This document shows positions 1 through 6,476 of a stretch of 10,814 bases of DNA, piece after piece. The notes below the pieces were generated by a model. It did not search any database and had not been told where the DNA came from. It saw nothing but the letters and a program-made list of their open reading frames with translations. Every line of letters starts with the position of its first letter. The stretch's first letter is position 1. Location: the NCBI GenBank assembly GCA_965656185.1, contig CBFHJH010000026.1, forward strand, positions 1 to 10,814, in the 5' to 3' direction. A program made the position numbers and the translations under genes. The DNA is from Croceimicrobium sp965656185. Its GTDB lineage: Bacteria > Bacteroidota > Bacteroidia > Flavobacteriales > Schleiferiaceae.

Positions 1-948
1 AAAGATCAAATAGCCTTCGATCTTAGGTTGGTTTTTTTCTAAGAACTCAATACTTCGTTTAAGCCCCATGCTCATTAATGCGGTAGCATAGGCATCGGCT
101 TCCATGGCGGTTCCAGCCAGTACGGATGCACTTAACAGTTTATTTTTAGCGGGTAGGCCTTTTTTGGGGTCGATGGTATGCGCATAGCGCTGTCCGCTGA
201 TGGAATCTACCCAATATTTGCGGTAATTCCCGGACGTAGCCAAACCTAGCGAATCCATACCTAGGATAAACTGAAAACGATTTTGTTGATCGATCTCCTT
301 GGTAGGTTTATCCACCCCAATGCGCCAAGCTTGGCCATTTAGGTTCTGGCCTAAGCAACGCACTTCTCCGCCCACCTCTACCATATAATTTTGGATGCCA
401 TGGCTGGCGAAGAAATCACAAATAAGGTCTACGGTATATCCCTGAGCAATGGCGTTATAATCGATTTGCATTCCTGGTTTCAACTGCCAAGAGGGGCCGA
501 TCGGATCCAATTTATCGATACCCACAAATTGCAGTATAGAATCCACCTGGGCGGTATCGGTATTGCGTTTCGCTTCTGGTCCAAAGCCCCAGAAATTAAC
601 CAATTTACCCACAGTAGGATCGAAATAGCCGTCACTGGCCCGGTAAACGGCAAGAGACATTTCCTGCACCGCTCTTAGGTGTAGATCGGTTTTTACCGTA
701 TCACCTCGGTTTAGCTTAGAAATTAGCGATTGCGGTTTGTAAGTGCTCATAGAGGCATCTACCGCCCGAAATATACTGTCAAGGCTTTCTTCGACCGCGG
801 GAGGTTCATCACCATCGAATAAAAAACTAAGGTGAAAAGTTGTGCCTTGCGCATAGCCATTATAACTGCTTTCTTGCAAGTTGCCAGAAGGTGAAGAACA
901 GCTCCATGCAAGTAGAGCAATGAGTATAAAAGGGAGCGATCTAGGCAT
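1..948 (-). CDS. apbE: ApbE-family FAD:protein FMN transferase, lipoprotein, C-terminus cut by window edge
   Basis: My reading of the minus strand gives 316 codons from ATG at 948 to the window edge with no stop. The N-terminus is a short hydrophobic signal ending in a lipobox-like LAWSC, so Cys17 would be lipidated and the enzyme would sit outside the inner membrane. ApbE hallmarks follow: STYKPQSLISKLN (about 68-80), DGYFDPTVGKLVNFWGFG (106-123), DYNAIAQGYTVD (163-174), VEVGGE (190-195), LATSGNYRKYW (236-246), HTIDPKKG (257-264) and AGTAMEADAYATALMSMG (278-295), where Asp285 lies in the Mg-binding motif. The family moves FMN from FAD onto Thr/Ser of target proteins such as NqrB/NqrC and RnfG. 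Only some 10-25 residues should be missing. It starts 3 bp after the symporter gene, so the two are probably cotranscribed. The actual flavinylation target is not in the window. Family assignment is firm; substrate is inferred. Confidence 0.93.
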   Translation of the reverse strand, partial: MPRSLPFILIALLAWSCSSPSGNLQESSYNGYAQGTTFHLSFLFDGDEPPAVEESLDSIFRAVDASMSTYKPQSLISKLNRGDTVKTDLHLRAVQEMSLAVYRASDGYFDPTVGKLVNFWGFGPEAKRNTDTAQVDSILQFVGIDKLDPIGPSWQLKPGMQIDYNAIAQGYTVDLICDFFASHGIQNYMVEVGGEVRCLGQNLNGQAWRIGVDKPTKEIDQQNRFQFILGMDSLGLATSGNYRKYWVDSISGQRYAHTIDPKKGLPAKNKLLSASVLAGTAMEADAYATALMSMGLKRSIEFLEKNQPKIEGYLIF

Positions 949-951
949 GCT

Positions 952-2391
952 TTAATTTTTGGATTTTTTCAAAATTAATAAGAAGCCAAACATCAGGAGG
1001 CCGTTCAAGATTAGATGCTCGAAACTCATGCTGTAGCCAAACCAAGTTTCCGAATTATTTTTCACGATGTAAGAGAGAATAGGAGCAATCAAGGCGGCAA
1101 TGGGAACCCATTTGTCTTGTACTTTGTAGGACGTAAAAAGGCCAAAGGCATAAAGTCCTAAAAGCGGTCCATAGGTATAGCCCGCAGCGGTAAATAGTTC
1201 GCTGATAACCGAATCATCATTCAACTGGCGAAACACAATGATCACTAAGAAGAGCAGTAAGGAAAAGCCCAAATGCACTCTTTTCCGCAGGGCTTTAGCT
1301 TTACGCGCTTCCAATTTTTGAATATCTAAGATATCTACACAGAAAGAAGTGGTTAAGGCCGTAAGGGCAGAATCGGCGCTAGAATAGGCGGCAGCCACTA
1401 AACCTAAGATAAAGAAGAGGCCTACAATAAAGCCCAGCTTGCCGCTGAGGGCGACCGCTGCAAATAGTTCATCGGCCTTATCAAAAGGGATCCCCTCCGC
1501 AGCAGCGTAGTCATATAAAAGTGCGCCCAAAGACAAAAAGACCAAGTTTACCACGATTAGGATCAGGGCCAGCCAGAACATATTCTTCTGAGCGTCTTTT
1601 AAACTGCGGCAACTTAAATTCTTTTGCATCATGTCTTGGTCTAAACCGGTCATAACAATGGTAATGAACATACCACTGAGGAACTGTTTCCAAAAGAAGT
1701 TAGACGAGCGCCAATCTTCAAAAAAGAAGATCTGGGAATATTGCGATCCTTGGATATAATCGACCAAGCTCAATTCGGGAAAGAGCTGGTCCTTGATCAC
1801 CCAAACAGTAATGAAAACCGCGGCAAGCATAAAGGCGGTTTGTAAAGTATCGGTCCAAATAATGGTCTTGATCCCGCTCCGGAAAGTGTATACCCAGATC
1901 AGAATGATGGTAATAGCTACGGTAAGGGCGAAGGGTAGACCTAATTGATCGAAAATGGCCAACTGCAAGACGATCGCTACCAAGTACAAACGGAAGGCAG
2001 CACCAATAACCCGAGAAAGCAAGAAGAAGGCGGCCCCGGTGCGGTAAGAGGCCAGGCCAAAGCGATTGCTTAAATAGGTATAAATACTAGTAAGTTGCAG
2101 TTTGTAGTAAAGGGGTAGGAGTACTTTAATGATAACCAAGTAGCCCGCTAAATAGCCCAGTACTACTTGCATGTAGGCGAAAGAACTATCGGCCACCCAG
2201 CCGGGAACGGAAATAAAGGTAACCCCAGATAGTGAGGCGCCGATCATACCAAAAGCCACCACATACCAAGGGCTCTGGCGGTTCCCTAAGAAAAAGGTCT
2301 CATTGTCGTCATTTCTTCCCGCCAAGGCAGAAATACCCACCAAGATGCCGAAGTAGGCTAGGATGACGAAGATCAATAAGCTTGCACTCAT
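952..2391 (-). CDS. Sodium:solute symporter (SSS/SLC5 family)
   Basis: This 479-residue polytopic inner-membrane protein has about 13 hydrophobic segments, the usual SSS number. Family marks include FFLGNRQSPWYVVAFGMIGASLSGVTFISVPG (about 33-64), the GIKTIIWTDTLQ loop (173-184), GLDQDMMQKNLS (249-260) and AAYSSADSALTALTTSF (334-350). Ser337 and Ser338 in the last motif match the position of the Na2-site serines in SSS transporters. It would couple Na+ entry to uptake of a small solute; the residues do not identify which one, although sugars, amino acids and sialic acid are common in the family. It is divergent from recR across a 55-bp gap and is followed after 3 bp by the ApbE lipoprotein gene. 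The ATG at 2391 places the first helix immediately at the N-terminus, as expected. Both the family and the complete length look sound. Confidence 0.93.
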   Translation of the reverse strand: MSASLLIFVILAYFGILVGISALAGRNDDNETFFLGNRQSPWYVVAFGMIGASLSGVTFISVPGWVADSSFAYMQVVLGYLAGYLVIIKVLLPLYYKLQLTSIYTYLSNRFGLASYRTGAAFFLLSRVIGAAFRLYLVAIVLQLAIFDQLGLPFALTVAITIILIWVYTFRSGIKTIIWTDTLQTAFMLAAVFITVWVIKDQLFPELSLVDYIQGSQYSQIFFFEDWRSSNFFWKQFLSGMFITIVMTGLDQDMMQKNLSCRSLKDAQKNMFWLALILIVVNLVFLSLGALLYDYAAAEGIPFDKADELFAAVALSGKLGFIVGLFFILGLVAAAYSSADSALTALTTSFCVDILDIQKLEARKAKALRKRVHLGFSLLLFLVIIVFRQLNDDSVISELFTAAGYTYGPLLGLYAFGLFTSYKVQDKWVPIAALIAPILSYIVKNNSETWFGYSMSFEHLILNGLLMFGFLLILKKSKN

Positions 2392-2404
2392 TTTTAATTT
2401 TTAA

Positions 2405-2412
2405 CAAATAAA
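2405..2412 (-). promoter_or_regulatory. Possible -7 element for the symporter-apbE pair
   Basis: Read on the minus strand this is TTTATTTG, one mismatch from the Bacteroidota -7 consensus TAnnTTTG. It lies 13 bp before the symporter ATG, so the leader would be very short. No clear -33 TTG is seen at the right distance. The AT-rich context makes a chance match possible. Confidence 0.35.
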
Positions 2413-2434
2413 GTAAAATGCCTGCGTAGCCTTC

Positions 2435-2442
2435 TATCTTTG
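2435..2442 (+). promoter_or_regulatory. -7 promoter element (TATCTTTG) of the recR unit
   Basis: TATCTTTG matches TAnnTTTG exactly. It ends only 4 bp before the recR ATG at 2447, so transcription would begin at or within a few bases of the start codon and the mRNA would be leaderless or nearly so. No convincing -33 TTG is visible about 19-21 bp upstream, which weakens the call. Confidence 0.6.
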
Positions 2443-2446
2443 TGTC

Positions 2447-3073
2447 ATGGATTTTTCATCGAAGTATTTGGAAAAAGCAGTGCAGGAGATCTCGGGTCTT
2501 CCCGGAATTGGTCGCAAAACCGCTTTGCGCCTAGCCTTGCACCTTTTGCGTCAGGATAAGGTAGAGGTAGATGCTTTGGCCGAAAGTCTGTCGGACCTGC
2601 ACGATAAGGTGAAGCGCTGCCATTCATGTGGTAATTTGAGCGATAAGGAGATCTGTGGAATTTGCGAAAACCCCAGTCGAGAGCGGGAGGTAGTTTGTGT
2701 GGTGGAGGACGTACGGGATGTAATGGCGATCGAAAATACCGGGCAGTACCGCGGAGTATATCAAGTGCTAGGTGCTTTGATCAGTCCTATGGATGGCATC
2801 GGCCCCAGTGAGCTTAATTTGAACTCTTTGATAAAAAAGGTGGAACAAGGGGAGGTAAAGGAAGTAATAATGGCTCTGAGCACTACCATGGAGGGAGAGA
2901 CCACCGCTTTCTATGTATACAAACGACTTAAAGACAAAGCGGTAAACCTATCGACCATAGCGCGCGGTATTTCGGTTGGCGATCAATTGGAATATGCCGA
3001 TGAGCTCACCTTGGCGCGAAGCATAAAAAACCGCTTGCCCTACGAGCAGTCGGTAGAACAAAACCGTTCTTAA
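2447..3073 (+). CDS. recR: Recombination mediator protein RecR
   Basis: RecR works with RecO/RecF to load RecA onto SSB-coated single-stranded DNA at gaps, in the cytoplasm. At 208 residues it is close to the usual 195-205. The N-terminal helix-hairpin-helix has GLPGIGRKTALRLALHLL (17-34). The zinc finger has CHSCG and CGIC (Cys58, Cys61, Cys70, Cys73). The Toprim domain starts at VCVVEDVRDVMAIE (83-96), continues through YRGVYQVLGALISPMDGIGP (101-120) and ALSTTMEGETTAFY (143-156), and ends in IARGISVGDQLEYADELTLARS (171-192). All hallmarks are intact. The chosen ATG gives the normal N-terminus even though a -7 element lies immediately upstream. The next gene begins directly at the recR stop codon, so it heads a unit with two envelope-glycan genes. 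Confidence 0.97.
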   Translation: MDFSSKYLEKAVQEISGLPGIGRKTALRLALHLLRQDKVEVDALAESLSDLHDKVKRCHSCGNLSDKEICGICENPSREREVVCVVEDVRDVMAIENTGQYRGVYQVLGALISPMDGIGPSELNLNSLIKKVEQGEVKEVIMALSTTMEGETTAFYVYKRLKDKAVNLSTIARGISVGDQLEYADELTLARSIKNRLPYEQSVEQNRS

Positions 3074-4438
3074 TTGAAGCAGCTTTGGCAAAATAAGGGC
3101 CCTTTGATCTTTCTATTGGCCTTGATCTTTCGCCTGCCTTTTTTGGGGGAAGGCTACGGTCGCGAGTTCGACGCTTGGTCTAATGCCTTAAACGCTAAGA
3201 TCCTATCAGAAACTGGGATTTATGAGGTTTCTCGTTTGCCCGGACATCCTTTACAAGAGTTATTTTACACGGTATTGTGGTCGATCAGCGACAGCTATTG
3301 GCTCTTTAATTTCTTTAGCGCCTTGGTATCGGCTTGGGCCGTTTATAGCTTTTTCAAAATTTTACGGCACTATGAAGTAGAGCGCGCCTTCGAATGGGCT
3401 TTAGCTTTTAATTTTGTGCCGGTTTTTTTTATTGCCGGTACCGCGGCGATCGATTACAATTTTGCCTTGGCCTTTATCTTGGCCGCTTTCTGGCAAGTGC
3501 TGCGTTCCAATTATGCCGCGGCCGGATTATTGATCGGCTTGGCCACAGGATTTCGAATTAGTTCGATCGGGTTTTTACTACCTTTTATTCTTTTAGTGGA
3601 CCGCAGAGCTTGGTTAAGCACTTGGCCCATGTTCGTGACGGCTGCATTGAGTAGCGGATTAAGTTATTTGATGCCTTTCCTAAGCTACGGCTGGGAGTTC
3701 CTGGATTTTCATAAACCGCCCTTTCCATCATGGGCCTCGGTACTGTATAAACTGGCCTTAGGAATTTGGGGGCTTCCCTTATTGCTGGCTTTGATCCTTG
3801 CTATTCCCGCACTTTTTAAAGTTAAGGTCAAGCAAGAGGGGAAATCGGCAATTAGGCTCGAATGGCTGTTGGTTTTGATCATCGGCATGCAGCTCTTCGT
3901 ATTTCTGCGCTTACCTTTTAAAGCCGAATTCTTTATCCCGGCGATACCTTTTGTGCTATTATTCTGGGCCCTACGATCGCCGGTCTGGTTGCAAAAAAGC
4001 ATTCATTACATCGCCTTGGTTTCTTTATTATTCTTGGGCTTTGATTACGCCGACCCCTACCGAGGGGCAGAGCCTCTTCCTTCCGCGATTCATTTTAAAG
4101 CCGGGGGCAAAGAAATCTTCTGTTCGCCATTTCAAGGGCCACTAAGTATAGACCAGAGTAAGCGTCGGGTTAAGTCTCAAACCGTTGAGCTGGCCTTGCA
4201 AAAGTTGAAATTACTGGAGGAGCCAGCCTGGCTTGTGGCGGGTTGGTACTGGCCAGAAATGCAGTTGAAAATAGATGGAGAGGCCCAGCATTACATAGAT
4301 CACTACAGTACGGCAGAAGAACTAGAGGCTGCCCGAAAAGCTGGTTTGCTAATTTTATATTTGCCAGAAATCGAGCTTCAGAACGAAGTCATGCACCAAG
4401 GCAGTAACTTGGAGCGTTATGGACAAGCGCTTTTATGA
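3074..4438 (+). CDS. Polytopic membrane protein, probable GT-C-type (PMT/ArnT-like) glycosyltransferase
   Basis: This 454-residue protein has about 10 hydrophobic segments (roughly residues 10-325) and a soluble C-terminal part of about 130 residues. After the first helix comes LGEGYGREFDAWSNA (24-38), with Glu31 and Asp33 where GT-C enzymes keep an acidic catalytic residue in the first extracytoplasmic loop. AIDYNFAL (125-132) and FKAEFFIPAIPF (282-293) resemble later GT-C loop positions. By family knowledge these enzymes transfer a sugar from a polyprenyl-phosphate donor on the periplasmic face. The start is TTG at 3074, directly after the recR TAA; no ATG follows in frame until about residue 185, beyond several helices. 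TTG codons at 3104, 3116 and 3122 are alternatives. The gene overlaps the next glycosyltransferase by ATGA, which supports a shared envelope-glycan role. It is too divergent for a named family or substrate. Confidence 0.72.
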   Translation: MKQLWQNKGPLIFLLALIFRLPFLGEGYGREFDAWSNALNAKILSETGIYEVSRLPGHPLQELFYTVLWSISDSYWLFNFFSALVSAWAVYSFFKILRHYEVERAFEWALAFNFVPVFFIAGTAAIDYNFALAFILAAFWQVLRSNYAAAGLLIGLATGFRISSIGFLLPFILLVDRRAWLSTWPMFVTAALSSGLSYLMPFLSYGWEFLDFHKPPFPSWASVLYKLALGIWGLPLLLALILAIPALFKVKVKQEGKSAIRLEWLLVLIIGMQLFVFLRLPFKAEFFIPAIPFVLLFWALRSPVWLQKSIHYIALVSLLFLGFDYADPYRGAEPLPSAIHFKAGGKEIFCSPFQGPLSIDQSKRRVKSQTVELALQKLKLLEEPAWLVAGWYWPEMQLKIDGEAQHYIDHYSTAEELEAARKAGLLILYLPEIELQNEVMHQGSNLERYGQALL

Positions 4439-6387
4439 AACTGAGTATCATCATCGTAAACTACAATGTCTCCTATTTCTTGGAGCAATGTTTGAAATCG
4501 GTCTACAAGGCATTGGAAGGTATCGAGGCAGAGGTATTCGTGGTCGATAATCATTCAGTGGACCAATCGGTGGCGATGGTAAAAGCGCAGTTTCCCCAGG
4601 TAAAGCTGATCGAGAATAAAGATAATCCTGGCTTTTCCATTGCCAATAATCAGGCAATTAGGAAGGCGCAAGGAGAGTATATCCTTTTATTGAATCCCGA
4701 TACGGTTGTTGAGGAGAATACCTTTCAGAAGAGTATTGACTTCATGGAGCGTCACCCCGATGCTGGGGGATTGGGGATTAAAATGATCGACGGAAAAGGA
4801 AACTTTCTGCCGGAGTCGAAACGGGGTTTGCCCACACCGTGGGTAGCCTTTTACAAGATATTTGGCTTAAGCACCCTTTTTCCACGTTCTAAACGTTTTG
4901 CGCGTTATCATTTAGGGCACCTTTCGGCGGAAGAAAATCAGGAAGTAGAAATACTAGCCGGCGCCTATATGATGATGCCTAAAAAGGTCTTAGATGAGGT
5001 AGGGCTCTTGGATGAAACCTTTTTTATGTACGGCGAGGATGTGGACCTCAGTTATCGAATCACCCTAGCCGGATATAAGAATTACTATCTGGCGGAAAGC
5101 AGTATCATTCATTATAAAGGTGAGTCTACCAAGAAGGGGAGTCTTAATTATGTGATGGTCTTTTATAAGGCCATGATCATTTTTGCTCAAAAACATTTTA
5201 GTGGCAGTTACGCTCGTTTTTTCTCCATTTTAATCCATTTCGCGATCTATTTAAGAGCCGGCTTAGCGGTCTTAGCGCGCTTGGCCAATCGTATGGCTAC
5301 ACCCCTCATGGATGTGTCGGTTTTGTACGCAGGTATTTTCTATATCAAAGAATATTGGGAGCATAATCATCGCTTTATTCAAGGGGGCGAATACCCACCT
5401 GCTTTGATGCAATATGCGGTGCCAGCTTATATCTTGTTCTGGATCGTTTCCCTTTATTTAAATGGAGTGTACGACAAACAAGTACGCATTTTAGATATCC
5501 TGCGAGGCTTAGGATTTGGAACGATCGCCATTTTGGTGGTTTATTCTTTGATTCCAGAAGAATTACGTTTTTCGCGGGCCTTGATCATTTTGGGAGCGCT
5601 GTGGGCCGGATTAGCCCTAACCAGTTGGCGCTACCTATGGGGGCGACTACGCGGTAAAGCGATTTTTGCCAGTCGCGAAAAAGAGCAGCGTATCGTTCTG
5701 GTAGGTAATACTAAGGAGCTCGAAAGAGTAGACCGATTGGTAGCACAGAATAATCCACAGGCGGCATACCGAGCTTGGGTTAGTGTAGAGCGAAGCGATG
5801 ACGACCGTTTTATTGGTCAGCTCGATGATCTGGCCGACTTAGTGGGTGTTTTCGATATCGATGAATTGATCTTTTGCGCAGCCGACCTCAGTGCGGAAAG
5901 GATCTTCCGTGCTATGGGTGATTTGCAAGACCTCAATCTCGAGATCAAGATCGCCCCTTCGGAGAGTCAGTTTATCATTGGCAGTAATTCCATTCATAGT
6001 CAGGGCTCTTGGTATACCCAAGATTTTAACGCGATCAGCAAAGCGGAAAACCTTAGGGCAAAAAGGTTATTCGATCTCCTGAGTGCTTTATTGATGCTCC
6101 TTTTTGCTCCCATCTTCATGTGGTTTAGCAAATCGCCACTTCATTATTTAAGAGCTTGTTTTCAAGTGCTTCTCGGTATTAAAACTTGGGTAGCCTACGG
6201 CGACGTAGAGCAGCACGAGCACCTCCCGCAAATTAAAGCTGGGGTATTGGACTTAAAGCTTTCGCTGAAAGAAAGCTTGCGCGACCAAAGGAGGATCATG
6301 CAGCTTAATCAGCTCTACGCCAAGGATTACCACTGGCAAAATGACCTCTTGTTCCTCAGTCGATTCTGGCGTAAGATCGGGGCTTAA
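4435..6387 (+). CDS. GT2 glycosyltransferase fused to a membrane and polyprenyl-sugar-transferase-like region
   Basis: The 650-residue protein begins with a cytoplasmic GT-A domain of family GT2 (1 to about 240): SIIIVNYNVSYFLEQCL (4-20), VVDNHSVD (36-43), NPGFSIANNQAI (64-75), LLLNPDT (84-90, the NPD replacing DXD) and FFMYGEDVDLSYRI (196-209). These resemble rhamnosyl-type GT2 enzymes that add sugars to lipid-linked glycans. About four to five membrane segments follow (roughly 255-405), then a Rossmann-like region opening with RIVLVGNTKE (419-428). The tail starts AKRLFDLLSALLMLLFAPI (542-560), like the membrane anchor of bacterial sugar transferases, but the usual catalytic stretch is missing. 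The layout of the last 400 residues mimics a WbaP/WcaJ-type phosphoglycosyl transferase. Its ATGA overlap with the upstream membrane protein points to joint action in exopolysaccharide or O-antigen-like synthesis. The GT2 call is firm; the acceptor and sugar are unknown. Confidence 0.88.
   Translation: MKLSIIIVNYNVSYFLEQCLKSVYKALEGIEAEVFVVDNHSVDQSVAMVKAQFPQVKLIENKDNPGFSIANNQAIRKAQGEYILLLNPDTVVEENTFQKSIDFMERHPDAGGLGIKMIDGKGNFLPESKRGLPTPWVAFYKIFGLSTLFPRSKRFARYHLGHLSAEENQEVEILAGAYMMMPKKVLDEVGLLDETFFMYGEDVDLSYRITLAGYKNYYLAESSIIHYKGESTKKGSLNYVMVFYKAMIIFAQKHFSGSYARFFSILIHFAIYLRAGLAVLARLANRMATPLMDVSVLYAGIFYIKEYWEHNHRFIQGGEYPPALMQYAVPAYILFWIVSLYLNGVYDKQVRILDILRGLGFGTIAILVVYSLIPEELRFSRALIILGALWAGLALTSWRYLWGRLRGKAIFASREKEQRIVLVGNTKELERVDRLVAQNNPQAAYRAWVSVERSDDDRFIGQLDDLADLVGVFDIDELIFCAADLSAERIFRAMGDLQDLNLEIKIAPSESQFIIGSNSIHSQGSWYTQDFNAISKAENLRAKRLFDLLSALLMLLFAPIFMWFSKSPLHYLRACFQVLLGIKTWVAYGDVEQHEHLPQIKAGVLDLKLSLKESLRDQRRIMQLNQLYAKDYHWQNDLLFLSRFWRKIGA
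6055..6384 (+). other. Degenerate bacterial sugar-transferase-like tail (domain within the GT2 fusion)
   Basis: Residues 541-650 open with an AKRLFDLLSALLM anchor. They end with KAGVLDLKLS and QLYAKDYHWQNDLLFLSRFWRKIG (from about 626), which look like the PGITG segment and the YVENWSLWLDLKIL-like end of WcaJ/WbaP enzymes. VAYGD (586-590) falls where GDMSLVGPRP would be. The normal PGP, QxRxG and KFRSM catalytic region is absent: only about 25 residues separate the anchor from VAYGD. I infer a non-catalytic relic or a repurposed scaffold. Confidence 0.55.
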
Positions 6388-6428
6388 GATCTGCGTATTT
6401 TCTCTTCGGCGGGAGCCACATTAATTTT

Positions 6429-6436
6429 TACCTTTG
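6429..6436 (+). promoter_or_regulatory. -7 promoter element (TACCTTTG) of the E2 unit
   Basis: TACCTTTG fits TAnnTTTG exactly and lies in the 89-bp gap after the glycosyltransferase gene. Transcription would start near 6443, leaving a leader of about 30-35 nt before the ATG at 6477. No clear -33 TTG is seen, and no Shine-Dalgarno sequence is present, as is normal for the phylum. The rest of the gap shows no strong terminator. Confidence 0.6.
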
Positions 6437-6476
6437 CAGGCCTAGAAAGCTTTATAAATTCACCTCTCAAAGAATT

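Noticed and set aside
391..678. A 95-codon plus-strand open frame opposite the ApbE gene
   Set aside because: It is antisense to a clear ApbE coding sequence with strong motifs and has no recognisable domain or promoter.
6256..6278. Perfect 8-bp inverted repeat AAGCTTTC/GAAAGCTT with a 7-nt loop
   Set aside because: It lies inside the GT2 fusion coding sequence; several such 8-bp repeats are expected by chance in a window of this size.
6388..6428. Possible terminator after the GT2 fusion (CTC...GAG around TTCGGCGG)
   Set aside because: The stem is only about 3 bp and the T-rich stretch is offset; not supportable.
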